Under the pieces are notes generated by a model. That model worked only from the letters and a program-made list of their open reading frames with translations. It ran no database searches and was not told the DNA's origin. Below, in pieces: positions 35,635 through 44,970 of a stretch of 64,000 bases of DNA. The stretch comes from Andreprevotia chitinilytica DSM 18519 (lineage in GTDB: Bacteria; Pseudomonadota; Gammaproteobacteria; Burkholderiales; Chitinibacteraceae): NCBI RefSeq assembly GCF_000711875.1, contig NZ_JONM01000008.1:1-64000 (forward strand), given 5' to 3'. How positions within the stretch are numbered: position 1 is the first letter of the stretch; each line of letters starts with the position of its first letter. Position numbers and translations under genes: made by a program.

Positions 35635-35688
35635 TTACCAGCGACGCCATCGCCATTCGAGCCAGATTTCGTTGGAGTGAAATGCCAT
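35635..35688 (-). CDS. trpL: Trp-rich leader peptide upstream of trpE
   Basis: A 17-codon ORF encodes MAFHSNEIWLEWRWRRW and a TAA stop. Four of the last nine codons are Trp (positions 9, 12, 14, 17). It begins about 35 bases downstream of a promoter-like sequence and ends 51 bases before trpE. Such leaders sense charged tRNA-Trp by ribosome stalling. The ribosome site is weak, and I see only a short hairpin (GCTGG...CCAGC) overlapping the last Trp codon, with no U-tract terminator before trpE. The mechanism is therefore inferred. Confidence 0.72.
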   Translation of the reverse strand: MAFHSNEIWLEWRWRRW

Positions 35689-35724
35689 GATTGCGGAAAA
35701 TTCGTGTCGGTGAAATGTGGGCCT

Positions 35725-35754
35725 ATTCTTGCCGAATTGGCGAAGATCGGTCAA
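35725..35754 (-). promoter_or_regulatory. Candidate trp operon promoter
   Basis: On the minus strand TTGACC (35754-35749) and AAGAAT (35730-35725) are 18 bases apart. The expected start site lies about 30 bases before the leader-peptide ATG, which fits a leader transcript. Confidence 0.5.
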
Positions 35755-35806
35755 CCGCGCCCCAGCAAATAAGTGCGTGCGGCTGAGGAAATCCGACAAT
35801 TCGCCC

Positions 35807-36958
35807 CTAGAGCGCGGGTAGCGCTTCACCTTTTGGCCACAGCAGCCACAGTTTTCCGCGTTGTTTCATCTTGCCTGCGAGTGCGCCGGCGGCGTCGCCT
35901 TTGCCAAAGAAGAAGTCGGCACGGACTTGGCCGGTGATGGCATCACCTGTGTCTTGCGCTGCAGCAACGCGTGTCAACGCCGCGCCATCCGGTGTGGTGG
36001 TCGCGATGAGTAGCGGGCTGCCCGGTGGCACATGTTTCACATCCACTGCCAAGCTGTAGCCGGGGGTCAGCGGTACACCGAGCGAGCCGGGCGGGCCGTC
36101 GTTACTGGCGGGCAAGGGGCGGAAAAACACGTAACTTGGGTTGCTGGCGAGCAATTCTGGCGTGCGTTGCGGGTGCGCCACCGCCCAGGCGCGAATGCTC
36201 TGCATGCTGACGTCTTCAGCCTTCAGCTCGCCTTGTGCGATCAGCCATTTGCCGATGGCGCTGTAGGGGTGGCCGTTCTGGTCGGCATAGCCCAAGCGAA
36301 TCTCTCGGCCATCGTCCAGTTTTACCCGGCCAGAGCCCTGGACTTGCAGGAACTGCAGGTCCATCGGGTCTTCCAGCCAGGCCAGCACTGGCGCGCTTAA
36401 GCCGCTCTCGGCGATATCGTTGGCGGCGGGATAGGGAACGAGTTTCTTGCCTTCCAGTTTGCCGCGGATACGCTTGCCTTTGAGTTCCGGGTAGAGGCTA
36501 TCCAGCTGTACGGTGATCAGGTCGGCAGGTACGCCATAGGCAGGAACATTTGCTTTGGCGGTGCGGGTGAGTGAGCCGGGGTAGACCGGTTCGTAATAGC
36601 CAGTAATCAGTCCCTGGTCGCCACCATCTGGATTGCGCAAGGAGATGGGCGTGAGCCGGCTTTGCATGAAGGCGCGAACCTTGGCGGCATCTTGCGGCAA
36701 GGCTTTGGCATCGGTGCAAACTGCGCTCCAGCGGGTTTGCTTTGCAAGTACGCCGCAGCCGTTTTTCCAGGCGTTGAAGCCGGCGAGCCAATCGGCATTG
36801 CTGATCGTCGGCAGTTCGTTCCAGCCCACCGTGACGTACTTGGGTTCGGCTGATTGCGAATACGGCGTGGTGCTTGGTGGCGTAGCGCAGCCGGCGGGAA
36901 ACGCGAAGCCCAAGGCTGGTAGGACATGGCTGAAAAAGCTGAAAAAACGGCGAATCAA
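35807..36958 (-). CDS. mltA: Membrane-bound lytic transglycosylase A (MltA, 3D domain)
   Basis: About 383 residues if started at TTG 36958, two bases past the stop of the preceding gene. This gives a signal-like N-terminus ending 'FAFPAGC', a possible lipobox with Cys24. The frame remains open upstream to 37021 but would there overlap the neighbour. The MltA barrel shows 'GLITGYYEPVYPGS' and 'LQFLQVQGSGRVKLDDG'; the C-terminal 3D domain has 'LAVDVKHVPPGSPLLI' and 'AAQDTGDAITGQVRADFF', with the catalytic Asp. It cleaves murein to anhydro products. Confidence 0.88.
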   Translation of the reverse strand: MIRRFFSFFSHVLPALGFAFPAGCATPPSTTPYSQSAEPKYVTVGWNELPTISNADWLAGFNAWKNGCGVLAKQTRWSAVCTDAKALPQDAAKVRAFMQSRLTPISLRNPDGGDQGLITGYYEPVYPGSLTRTAKANVPAYGVPADLITVQLDSLYPELKGKRIRGKLEGKKLVPYPAANDIAESGLSAPVLAWLEDPMDLQFLQVQGSGRVKLDDGREIRLGYADQNGHPYSAIGKWLIAQGELKAEDVSMQSIRAWAVAHPQRTPELLASNPSYVFFRPLPASNDGPPGSLGVPLTPGYSLAVDVKHVPPGSPLLIATTTPDGAALTRVAAAQDTGDAITGQVRADFFFGKGDAAGALAGKMKQRGKLWLLWPKGEALPAL

Positions 36959-36959
36959 A

Positions 36960-37220
36960 TCAGGCGTCTCCGCTCGGATGCTTGGGTTCCAGACCTTGTT
37001 TGAAGGCCGCGAGCCCAGCACGCTGCAGCTCCAGCGTTTGCACTGTCATTTGCAACATGCCGACTTGCATTTGCAGCCATTGCTCGATGGTTTTCAGTTC
37101 TACGATCTTGCGCTCGATTTCTTCTTCAGTGAGCGGCGGCATGAAGGGGTTGGGCGCGCCAGTGCCGGCTTTCATGAACTGGCTGAAAAAAGCGAACGGA
37201 TCATTTGGGGTGTCGGCCAT
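36960..37220 (-). CDS. PhaM-like polyhydroxyalkanoate granule-associated protein
   Basis: An 86-residue protein starting 'MADTPNDPFAFFSQFMKAG' and continuing with a predicted coiled coil ('EEEIERKIVELKTIEQWLQM', then 'QMTVQTLELQR'). This is the pattern of the PhaM family, which in Ralstonia activates PHA synthase and links granules to the nucleoid. It is shorter than Ralstonia PhaM and lacks its lysine/alanine-rich DNA-binding tail, so DNA binding is doubtful. It is probably co-transcribed with mltA. Confidence 0.75.
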   Translation of the reverse strand: MADTPNDPFAFFSQFMKAGTGAPNPFMPPLTEEEIERKIVELKTIEQWLQMQVGMLQMTVQTLELQRAGLAAFKQGLEPKHPSGDA

Positions 37221-37280
37221 GGCAAAGCTCCTTTGACGGTTGGCTAGTGTAGTGCTTCGCGATGTACTACCGCTAAAACA

Positions 37281-37306
37281 AGAAAGCGGGCAATCGCCCG
37301 CTTTCT
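37281..37306 (-). terminator. Rho-independent terminator after maeB
   Basis: AGAAAGCGGGC and GCCCGCTTTCT form a hairpin with a short loop, and on the minus strand it is followed by TTGTTTTAG. It lies 16 bases downstream of the maeB stop. Confidence 0.87.
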
Positions 37307-37321
37307 GTCTAGCTCACGTGC

Positions 37322-39589
37322 TTAGTCCTTCAGTGTAGCGGCTTCAACCGATGCCAAGGCCGACATGTTGACGATACGGCGTACCGATGCCGTTGGCGTC
37401 AGGATGTGGGCCGGTGCGGTAATGCCCAGCAGGATCGGGCCAATGGTCACGCCATCGCCAGCGGTCATCTTCAGCAGATTGAACGAGATGTTGGCGGCGT
37501 CCAGATTCGGCATGATCAGCAGATTGGCTTCGCCTTTTAGTGTCGATTCCGGCAAGACCTGTTGGCGCAACGATTCCGAAAGCGCGGCATCGCCATGCAT
37601 TTCGCCGTCGACTTCCAGATCCGGCGCGGCTTTGCGCACCAGTTCCAGCGTGGCCTGCATTTTGCGGGCGGACGGACTGTCCACGCTGCCGAAGCTGGAG
37701 TGGCTCAGCAACGCCACCTTGGGCTGGATGCCGAACTTGCGCACGGTCTCGGCGGCCATCAAGGTGATTTCGGCCAGCTGTTCCGGGCACGGGTCCTGAT
37801 TCACGTAGGTGTCGGTGATGAAGATGTTGCCGGTCGGCAGCAGCAGCGCATTCATTGCCGCAGTGGTCTTGCCGGGCTGACCGAGCACGTTCTGGATATA
37901 CCAATGGTGGCGGTGATACTGGCCGTGTGTGCCGCAAATCAGCGCATCGGCTTCGCCACGCTGGACCATGATCGCGCCGATCAGCGTGGTCTTGGTGCGG
38001 ATCTCGGCACGCGCCAGTTCTTCAGAGACACCACGACGCATCATCAACTGATAGTAGTGCGTCCAGTATTCGCGGTAGCGCGGGTCGTTTTCCGGGTTGC
38101 AGACCTCGATATCCACGCCTTCCTTGATGCGCAGGCCGAGTTTCTCGATCCGGCTCTGGATAACGGCCGGGCGGCCGATCAGGATCGGTTTGCACAGGCC
38201 CATGTCGACCACTTCCTGCACGGCATGCAGCACGCGGAATTCTTCGCCTTCACAGTAGACGACGCGCTTCTTGGCCTTGCGCGCAGCAGAGAACACCGGA
38301 CGCATGAACAGGTTGGATTTGTAGACGAACTGAGTCAGGTCTTCGATGTAGGCGCCGAAGTCTTCGATCGGACGTGTTGCCACGCCAGCATCCATCGCTG
38401 CCTTGGCCACAGCCGGGGCGATCTTGACGATCAGGCGCGGGTCGAACGGTTTCGGAATCAGGTAGTCCGGGCCGAAGGTCAGATTCTGGCCGACGTAGGT
38501 ATCGGCAACGACATCCGATTGTTCGGCGTGAGCCAGCTCGGCGATGGCATCGACCGCAGCGATCTTCATGCTCTCGGTGATCGCGGTGGCGCCGACATCG
38601 AGCGCACCGCGGAACATGAACGGGAAGCACAAGACGTTGTTGACTTGATTCGGGTAGTCAGAACGGCCGGTGCAAACGATGGCATCGGCGCGGGCGGCGC
38701 GAGCATCCGGCGGAGTGATTTCCGGGTCCGGGTTGGCCAGCGCAAGAATCAGCGGGTTCGCTTGCATCTTCTGGACCATCTCGCCGGTGACGAGACCTGC
38801 ACCAGAGAGGCCGAGGAAGATATCCGCGCCGACCAACGCTTCCTGCACGGTGCGGTGCGGGGTATTGCGTGCGTAGCGCTGCTTGGTTTCATCCAGGCCG
38901 GTGCGCTCGGTGTGGATCACGCCCTTGGAGTCACAGACCAGGATGTTTTCCGGGTTGACGCCCAGCGAGACGAGCAGATCAAGGCAGGCAATCGCTGCTG
39001 CGCCGGCACCACTGGCGACCAGTTTGACTTGGCCGATATCTTTGCCGACGTAACGCAGACCGTTTTTCACGGCGGCGCCGACGATGATGGCGGTGCCGTG
39101 CTGATCGTCATGGAAAACGGGGATTTTCATCCGCTCGCGCAGCTTCTTCTCGATGTAGAAGCACTCGGGCGCTTTGATGTCTTCGAGGTTGATGCCGCCG
39201 AAGGTGGGTTCCATCGCTGCGATGGCTTCGATCAGCTTGTCCGGGTCTTTTTGTTCCAGCTCGATGTCGAACACATCGATGCCGGCGAATTTCTTGAACA
39301 GGACGCCTTTGCCTTCCATGACCGGCTTGCCGGCGAGCGGGCCGATGTCGCCCAGGCCCAGCACGGCGGTGCCGTTGGTAATCACGGCAACGAGGTTGCC
39401 ACGGGCGGTCAGGTTGCGGGCTTCGGCGGGGTCTTCGACGATGGCGGTGCACGCATAAGCGACACCAGGAGAGTAAGCAAGGGCCAGTTCACGCTGGCTG
39501 GAAAGCCCTTTGGTCGGGGAGACCTGAATCTTGCCGGGGCGGGGGTAGCGGTGATATTCGAGGGCTTTCTTTTTGAGTTCTTCATCCAT
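37322..39589 (-). CDS. maeB: NADP-dependent malic enzyme (MaeB type, malic enzyme-phosphotransacetylase fusion)
   Basis: A 755-residue protein. The N-terminal malic enzyme half (about 1-425) has '[16 protein letters not shown]', '[17 protein letters not shown]' and '[16 protein letters not shown]', the metal and NADP sites. The C-terminal half (about 430-755) resembles phosphotransacetylase ('[21 protein letters not shown]') and is thought to be regulatory. It oxidatively decarboxylates malate to pyruvate, making NADPH. Confidence 0.95.
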   Translation of the reverse strand: MDEELKKKALEYHRYPRPGKIQVSPTKGLSSQRELALAYSPGVAYACTAIVEDPAEARNLTARGNLVAVITNGTAVLGLGDIGPLAGKPVMEGKGVLFKKFAGIDVFDIELEQKDPDKLIEAIAAMEPTFGGINLEDIKAPECFYIEKKLRERMKIPVFHDDQHGTAIIVGAAVKNGLRYVGKDIGQVKLVASGAGAAAIACLDLLVSLGVNPENILVCDSKGVIHTERTGLDETKQRYARNTPHRTVQEALVGADIFLGLSGAGLVTGEMVQKMQANPLILALANPDPEITPPDARAARADAIVCTGRSDYPNQVNNVLCFPFMFRGALDVGATAITESMKIAAVDAIAELAHAEQSDVVADTYVGQNLTFGPDYLIPKPFDPRLIVKIAPAVAKAAMDAGVATRPIEDFGAYIEDLTQFVYKSNLFMRPVFSAARKAKKRVVYCEGEEFRVLHAVQEVVDMGLCKPILIGRPAVIQSRIEKLGLRIKEGVDIEVCNPENDPRYREYWTHYYQLMMRRGVSEELARAEIRTKTTLIGAIMVQRGEADALICGTHGQYHRHHWYIQNVLGQPGKTTAAMNALLLPTGNIFITDTYVNQDPCPEQLAEITLMAAETVRKFGIQPKVALLSHSSFGSVDSPSARKMQATLELVRKAAPDLEVDGEMHGDAALSESLRQQVLPESTLKGEANLLIMPNLDAANISFNLLKMTAGDGVTIGPILLGITAPAHILTPTASVRRIVNMSALASVEAATLKD

Positions 39590-39722
39590 GGTGGAGCTCT
39601 ATGCAGTGGTCGATGTAGTCGATGAATGCTGGACTTCAGTCAGCAAGCAAGCAAGTCAGGGATTTGCCGGATGAGACAAATGCCTATGGAAAATATCCAT
39701 AGGCCAGCCCTTTCAGCCTAGT

Positions 39723-42700
39723 TCAGAATCGGACGGATACCGCCTGATCTCCCAGCCAGCCGCGCAATTCCGCGATCATTTCCTCGCGCAGCGTTACCCG
39801 CCAGTCGATCCCCAATTGCACCAGACACCGTGCACCACCACCTTGGTAATCGATCTCGACCGGGCATACGCCGCCCGCATTATTCGCGATGGTGGCTTTC
39901 AACTTGCCTACATCGGCGTTGCCATTGATCTGCAAGGTGAGGGCGCGGGCGAACTGGCTGCGCGCTTCGGCCACATCCATCACCGCATCGGCAACGATGC
40001 GCACCCCGCCGTTGAAGCGGTCCTCGGAAACTTTGCCGGCAATGATCAGCAGAGCGTCGTCCTTGAGCTTGGCGCGATTTTCTTCGAGCACTTCGGAGAA
40101 CAACGACACCTCGATCTTGCCGCGGCCATCGTCGATCTGCACAAACGCCATGCGGCCACGATCGTTCACTTTGATGCGAATTGCCGTCACGATGCCGGCC
40201 AGATACTGCATTTCCTTGCGCGGCTGCAATTGGTCGAGGCGGGTCTTGATGAAGCCGCGAATACCCTTGGCGTGGGCGTCGAACGGGTGGCCGGACAGGT
40301 AGAAACCGACAGCGGTTTTTTCCTCGGCCAGCGTGATCTTGTCGTCCCAACGCGGTACTTCGATTTCCGCCACGCTCGGCACGGATGCGGCATCGAACAC
40401 ATCAAACAGCGAGCCTTGGTTGACGTTGGCCGCTTCGGTTTCCGCCAACTGCATGGCTTGTTCGACATTAGCGAGCAACTGGGCGCGGTGATTGGTAATC
40501 GCGTCGAACGCGCCTGCGCGGATCAATGCTTCAATCACGCGTTTGTTGACTTCCTTCTTGTCGGTACGGCGGCAGAAGTCGAACAGGTCCTTGAACGGGC
40601 CATTCTCGGTGCGCTCGCGCACGATCATCTCGACCGCGCCTTCGCCCACGCCCTTGACCGCGCCAAGCGCGTAGCGAATCTCGCGTTTGCCGACCGGTAC
40701 GAAGCGATAGAAGCTTTCGTTCACGTCCGGCGCGAGGATTTTCAGTTTGTTGATGTCGACGCAATCGTCGTAGAACACCTTGAGCTGATCGGTGTTGTCC
40801 AGTTCGGACGACATGGTGGCGGCCATGAAGGCAGCCGGAAAGTGGGCCTTGAGCCACGCGGTATGGTAGGAGACGACCGCGTAGGCGGCGGTGTGCGACT
40901 TGTTGAAGCCGTACTCGGCGAACTTCGCCATCAAGTCGAACAGCATTTCCGCGAGCTTGGGGTCGTAGCCTTTTTCGGCCGCACCTTGCGCGATCTTGCC
41001 GCGATGCTCCGCCATTTCCTCGGCTTTCTTCTTACCCATGGCGCGGCGCAACATATCCGCGCCACCGAGCGTATAGCCGCCGATGATCTGCGAAATCTGC
41101 ATCACCTGTTCCTGGTACACGATGACGCCGTAGGTCGGCTCCAGGCATCGCTCCAGATCGGGGTGGAAGTAGTCGGGCTGCTCGATGCCCTTTTTACGGT
41201 TGATGAAGGAATCCACCATGCCTGAGCCAAGCGGGCCTGGTCGGTAGAGCGCCAGCACAGCGATGATGTCTTCGAAACGGTCGGGCTGCAGTTTTTCCAG
41301 CAGCCGCTTCATGCCGTCCGACTCGACCTGGAAGACGGCGGTGGTGTTGGCGTCGCGGAAGACTTGATAGGCGGCTTGGTCCTCGAAGCCCAAGCTCATC
41401 AGGTCGAGTTTCTGACCGGTCTGCTTTTCGATGTACTGCAGCGCGAGTTCGATAATCGTCAGGTTGCGCAGACCCAAGAAGTCGAACTTCACCAGACCGA
41501 TCTGTTCGACGTCGTCCTTATCCAGCATCGAGACCGGCGATGATTCCGCGCCGCTGGCTTGATAAACCGGGCAGAAGTCGGTGATCTGGCCGGGCGCGAT
41601 CAAGACGCCACCAGCGTGCATGCCGATATTCCGTGTGAGGCCTTCGAGTTTCTTGGCCAGCCCCCACAGCTCGTTCAGTTCGTCTTCTTTCTCCAGTCGC
41701 TCGGCCAGTTCCGGCACCATTTCCACTGCATCGTCGAGCGAGTATTGCTTGCCCGGCGCGGCGGGGATTAGCTTGGAGATGCCATCACAGAACATATAAG
41801 GCAGATCGAGCACGCGACCGACGTCGCGCACAACGGCCTTGGCGGCCATGGTGCCGAAGGTAGCGATCTGGCTGACGGCCTCGGCACCATATTTCTCGCG
41901 CACGTATTCGATCACGCGCCAACGGTTGTCTTGGCAGAAGTCGATATCGAAGTCAGGCATCGATACCCGTTCCGGGTTCAGGAAGCGCTCGAACAGCAAG
42001 GCGTAGGCGGTCGGATCGATATCGGTAATGCCGAGCGAGTAGGCGACGAGTGAACCTGCGCCGGAACCCCGGCCCGGGCCGACCGGGCAGCCGTTGTGCT
42101 TCGCCCAGACGATAAAGTCCGCCACGATCAGGAAGTAGCCGGGGAAGCCCATCTGAATGATGGTATCGGTCTCGAACTTGAGCCGCTCCAGATAGCGTGG
42201 GCGCTCGGCATCGCGCTTTGCTTCGTCGGGATAGAGCAGCGCCAACCGTTGTTCCAGGCCTTCCTTGGCCAGATGAACGAGGTAATCGTCCAGCGTCATG
42301 CCATCGGGTGTCGGGAAGTCCGGCAGGTAGTTCTTGCCGAGCGTGACGCTGACGTTGCAGCGCTCTGCGATATGCACGCTGTTTTCGAGCGCGGTCGGCA
42401 CGTCGGCGAAGAGGGCGGCCATTTCATCTGGCGTCTTGAAATACTGTTCTTCGGTGAATGTGCGTGGGCGGCGTTTATCGCCGACGACATAGCCTTCGGC
42501 AATGCAAACACGCGCTTCATGGGCTTTGAAGTCGTCCGCATCCATGAACTGGATCGGGTGGGTGGCGACGACGGGTAGATCAAGATCTGAGGCAAGATCG
42601 AGATGACCTTGTACCGAAGTCTCGTGCTCGTTCTTGCCGGCGCGTTGTAGTTCCAGATAGAAGCTGCCAGGGAAGAGGGCGGACCACCAGCGCGTCGCAG

Positions 42701-43160
42701 CCAGGGCAGCATCGTAATTGCCGTTGATCAATGCCTGGCCGATTTCGCCCAGATGCGCGCCCGAAAGGCAGATCAGTCCGGCGTTATTGCCGTTGCTGAG
42801 CCATTCTTTTTTCAGCTCGGCGCGTTCGCGGTACTGGTTGGTACGAAAGGCGCTGGTCAGGAGTTCACAGAGCCGGCCATAACCATCGCGGTTTTTGGCC
42901 AGCAGCAGAATGCGTTGCGGTTTGTCGCGGTCTTCCTCGTTTTCGACCCAGGCGTCGACGCCAATGATCGGTTTGAGGCCGTTGCTGCGGCAGACCTTGT
43001 AAAGCTTGACCATGCCGAACAGGTTCATCAGGTCGGTGGTCGGCACGGCGGGAAGGCCGAGGGTCTTGGCGCGTTTGACCGCATCATCGATACGGACGAT
43101 GCCATCGGTTACGGAAAATTCGGAGTGCAGGCGGAGATGTACAAAGGCGGGCTGTTTCAT
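39723..43160 (-). CDS. dnaE: DNA polymerase III alpha subunit
   Basis: A 1145-residue replicative polymerase. N-terminal PHP domain ('FVHLRLHSEFSVTDGIVRID'), palm domain with the catalytic 'PDFDIDFCQDNRW', and 'GRGSGAGSLVAYSLGITDID' upstream of it; 'GYNFNKSH'-like segment here 'EYGFNKSHTAAYA'; C-terminal OB-fold ('LAGIVTAIRIKVNDRGRMAF'). Length and order are those of DnaE1. The 133-base gap to maeB holds no gene. Confidence 0.97.
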   Translation of the reverse strand: MKQPAFVHLRLHSEFSVTDGIVRIDDAVKRAKTLGLPAVPTTDLMNLFGMVKLYKVCRSNGLKPIIGVDAWVENEEDRDKPQRILLLAKNRDGYGRLCELLTSAFRTNQYRERAELKKEWLSNGNNAGLICLSGAHLGEIGQALINGNYDAALAATRWWSALFPGSFYLELQRAGKNEHETSVQGHLDLASDLDLPVVATHPIQFMDADDFKAHEARVCIAEGYVVGDKRRPRTFTEEQYFKTPDEMAALFADVPTALENSVHIAERCNVSVTLGKNYLPDFPTPDGMTLDDYLVHLAKEGLEQRLALLYPDEAKRDAERPRYLERLKFETDTIIQMGFPGYFLIVADFIVWAKHNGCPVGPGRGSGAGSLVAYSLGITDIDPTAYALLFERFLNPERVSMPDFDIDFCQDNRWRVIEYVREKYGAEAVSQIATFGTMAAKAVVRDVGRVLDLPYMFCDGISKLIPAAPGKQYSLDDAVEMVPELAERLEKEDELNELWGLAKKLEGLTRNIGMHAGGVLIAPGQITDFCPVYQASGAESSPVSMLDKDDVEQIGLVKFDFLGLRNLTIIELALQYIEKQTGQKLDLMSLGFEDQAAYQVFRDANTTAVFQVESDGMKRLLEKLQPDRFEDIIAVLALYRPGPLGSGMVDSFINRKKGIEQPDYFHPDLERCLEPTYGVIVYQEQVMQISQIIGGYTLGGADMLRRAMGKKKAEEMAEHRGKIAQGAAEKGYDPKLAEMLFDLMAKFAEYGFNKSHTAAYAVVSYHTAWLKAHFPAAFMAATMSSELDNTDQLKVFYDDCVDINKLKILAPDVNESFYRFVPVGKREIRYALGAVKGVGEGAVEMIVRERTENGPFKDLFDFCRRTDKKEVNKRVIEALIRAGAFDAITNHRAQLLANVEQAMQLAETEAANVNQGSLFDVFDAASVPSVAEIEVPRWDDKITLAEEKTAVGFYLSGHPFDAHAKGIRGFIKTRLDQLQPRKEMQYLAGIVTAIRIKVNDRGRMAFVQIDDGRGKIEVSLFSEVLEENRAKLKDDALLIIAGKVSEDRFNGGVRIVADAVMDVAEARSQFARALTLQINGNADVGKLKATIANNAGGVCPVEIDYQGGGARCLVQLGIDWRVTLREEMIAELRGWLGDQAVSVRF

Positions 43161-43263
43161 CCACGCATTTTACCATCCGCGTTTCGGTGCTGCCCGTGTG
43201 TCGGCGCCCACTTGTTTGATGAATTTCCGACGCGTAAGCTGCAGTCGTACTTCGGAGGTACTT

Positions 43264-43458
43264 ATGGACTCAGTTAGTTCGCTCGTCAACGCAGCCAGCA
43301 GTGCTACGGGCGTGCAGGCCGCTGCCGGCACCCAGGTGTTGCGCAAGGCGTTGGATCTGCAGGCGCAGACCGCTGCAACCCTGTTGCAATCGGTGCCGCC
43401 GCCGGCGCAATACAATAATCCTTCCAATCTTGGCCAGAGTATTGATGTAAAGGCTTGA
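43264..43458 (+). CDS. YjfB-like putative motility protein
   Basis: A 64-residue protein, 'MDSVSSLVNAASSATGVQAA' at the start and 'PPPAQYNNPSNLGQSIDVKA' at the end. The N-terminal Ala/Ser-rich helix and the C-terminal N-P-x-N-L-G-Q-x-I-D/N motif match the YjfB family, often annotated as putative motility protein; the role is unknown. A GGAGG ribosome site precedes the ATG, and a terminator follows. It is a single-gene unit divergent from dnaE. Confidence 0.8.
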   Translation: MDSVSSLVNAASSATGVQAAAGTQVLRKALDLQAQTAATLLQSVPPPAQYNNPSNLGQSIDVKA

Positions 43459-43485
43459 TCGTTCAGCTGTTTCACACAGTTATTC

Positions 43486-43510
43486 AAGGCGACCCCCGGT
43501 CGCCTTTGTT
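43486..43510 (+). terminator. Rho-independent terminator after the YjfB-like gene
   Basis: AAGGCGACC and GGTCGCCTT pair around a three-base loop and are followed by TTGTTGTTTC, 28 bases after the stop. Confidence 0.82.
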
Positions 43511-43545
43511 GTTTCTGATGCATGGGTTTGGGAGAGATCGTGGTG

Positions 43546-43599
43546 TTTTGTGCGGCGCACAAAAAAATGCTTGACACACTTGCTTCGGGTGTCAACAAT
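43546..43599 (+). promoter_or_regulatory. Phasin promoter with two palindromes
   Basis: TTGACA (43571-43576) and AACAAT (43594-43599) are 17 bases apart. Upstream lies the perfect palindrome TTTTGTGC-GGC-GCACAAAA (43546-43564). The -35 is inside the inverted repeat TTGACAC (43571-43577) / GTGTCAA (43589-43595). A GCACAAAGG follows near 43616. Control by a PHA-responsive repressor of the PhaR type would make sense, but no site match is claimed. Confidence 0.5.
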
Positions 43600-43634
43600 G
43601 CGTCTTATGTTGCAACGCACAAAGGAGATCTACC

Positions 43635-44177
43635 ATGTCGTTCATTAACCAGTTCACCGAAATTCAGCAATCCAACCTCGAAAAATCGCTGCGCCTGAGC
43701 AATATTGCGCTGGCCGGTGTCGAGCGTCTGATCAACCTGCAACTCGGCATCGCCCGCGATCTGATCGCTGAGAATGCTGAAACCGCCAAGGCGCTGTCTG
43801 AAGTCAAGGACGTGAATGGCCTGGTTGCTTTCCAACGTCAACTGGCCCAACCGGCTGTTGAAAAGAGCCTGACCGTTGCTCGCAACGTGTTTGAAACCGC
43901 CAGCGCGACTCAGCATGAGCTGAACTCCCTGGTGGAAGAGCAAGTTCTGGCGTTCAACAAGAACCTGGTTTCGTCGCTGGACAAGGCCATTGAATCCGCT
44001 CCGGCTGGTGCTGGCGCTGCGGTTAGCGTGCTGCGCAATGCGGTTGAATCGGCTGCCAACGCCTACGACACCGCCAGCAAGACCACCAAGAAAATCGTGA
44101 CCGAGCTGACCGATGCTGCTGTTAGCGGCGCCGAGAAGACCGCCAAGGCTGCATCCCGCGGTGGTAAGGCTGCTTAA
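43635..44177 (+). CDS. Phasin family protein
   Basis: A 180-residue helical protein starting 'MSFINQFTEIQQSNLEKSLR', with heptad-rich segments through 'QLGIARDLIAENAETAKALSEV' in parts, and an Ala/Lys-rich C-terminus ('KTAKAASRGGKAA'). It matches the phasins that coat polyhydroxyalkanoate granules. The ribosome site AAAGGAGA is strong and codon use is highly biased, suggesting high expression. With the PhaM-like gene it indicates PHA storage. Confidence 0.9.
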   Translation: MSFINQFTEIQQSNLEKSLRLSNIALAGVERLINLQLGIARDLIAENAETAKALSEVKDVNGLVAFQRQLAQPAVEKSLTVARNVFETASATQHELNSLVEEQVLAFNKNLVSSLDKAIESAPAGAGAAVSVLRNAVESAANAYDTASKTTKKIVTELTDAAVSGAEKTAKAASRGGKAA

Positions 44178-44205
44178 TTAGCTGCGCTTACGCTCTTGCA
44201 TCATA

Positions 44206-44235
44206 AAAAACGGCCTCTTCGGAGGCCGTTTTTTA
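44206..44235. terminator. Bidirectional terminator with a UUCG loop
   Basis: AAAAAACGGCCTC-TTCG-GAGGCCGTTTTTT forms a very stable hairpin between the convergent phasin and 44233-44967 genes. It covers the last codon of the latter. Confidence 0.94.
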
Positions 44236-44967
44236 TTGCGCGCCTGACGTGGGCAAAGGCTGCATGGGTAAAGGCTGAATTTGCAGCAGTAACTGAGCCA
44301 ATAAACTGGCGGGCTCTACTGGTACGGCGCTGCTGCTGATGCCGGGAAGACCTGTCTGCCAATCTGGAGTCGGGTGGCAAGGGACGAAGGGTCGTTCATC
44401 GGCCCAATCCAGATAGCATTGCGCGTCATCCTGAATCGAGATGAGCTGTTCCTGCGCCAGTTGCTGCCACGAGGCCGGATCAAATTGGGTCATGGCTTTG
44501 CCGGGGATTTTGTGTTCGCCATCGGTCGATAGCCAATCCAGCACGGCGGTTTGCTGATTCACATAGCGCTGATAGAGCGATGCCAGAAACGCGCCTGCAC
44601 CACCGCCACCTGCGTGTAGCCATGCGTGAGGAAGTTGCGGGGCCAGGGCATCGATCAGCGGCGTGAGCATTTGCAGGTTCGCTAATGTTCCCCCCGCTGC
44701 AATCATCCAACCGAATTGCGCTGCCAAAGCGGGTTCGCCGGCGAGCATCACATCAACGCCATCTACCCCTGCGGCATCCCACAAGAAAAAATCATCCAGC
44801 GTCAGGTTGACCCACAAATGTATCGATTCATGCTCGGCCTCGTTCGCCGGTGTACCGGCGTTTTGCCAGCGCAACGCGAACGTGCTGAAGCCAGCCAATC
44901 GTTGCTGCATGGCCGGGATCAGCGCGTCTGGCGCCACGATCACGACGGGAGTCGGTCCCGGCATCAT
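44233..44967 (-). CDS. Uncharacterised protein downstream of fnr
   Basis: A 244-residue soluble protein starting three bases after the fnr stop, so probably co-expressed. The N-terminus 'PTPVVIVAPDALIPAMQQRL' looks like a Rossmann beta-alpha unit. The stretch 'LAGEPALAAQFGWMIAAGGT...ALAPQLPHAWLHAGGGGAGAFL' (two pieces) recalls the segment of 6-phosphogluconate/3-hydroxyisobutyrate dehydrogenases before their C-terminal helical domain. No intact nucleotide-binding GxGxxG is seen. It may be a degenerate or divergent relative; I do not assign a function. Confidence 0.55.
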   Translation of the reverse strand: MMPGPTPVVIVAPDALIPAMQQRLAGFSTFALRWQNAGTPANEAEHESIHLWVNLTLDDFFLWDAAGVDGVDVMLAGEPALAAQFGWMIAAGGTLANLQMLTPLIDALAPQLPHAWLHAGGGGAGAFLASLYQRYVNQQTAVLDWLSTDGEHKIPGKAMTQFDPASWQQLAQEQLISIQDDAQCYLDWADERPFVPCHPTPDWQTGLPGISSSAVPVEPASLLAQLLLQIQPLPMQPLPTSGAQ

Positions 44968-44970
44968 CTT

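Noticed and set aside
35689-35829. N-terminal part of a 64-codon minus-strand frame before trpE
   Set aside because: It crosses the trp promoter and mltA end. Only its last 17 codons, from the ATG at 35688, fit a leader peptide.
37562-39625. 687-codon plus-strand open frame
   Set aside because: It is the antisense shadow of maeB, with no recognisable domains.
39816-41225. 469-codon plus-strand open frame
   Set aside because: It is antisense to dnaE and arises from GC-rich codon bias.
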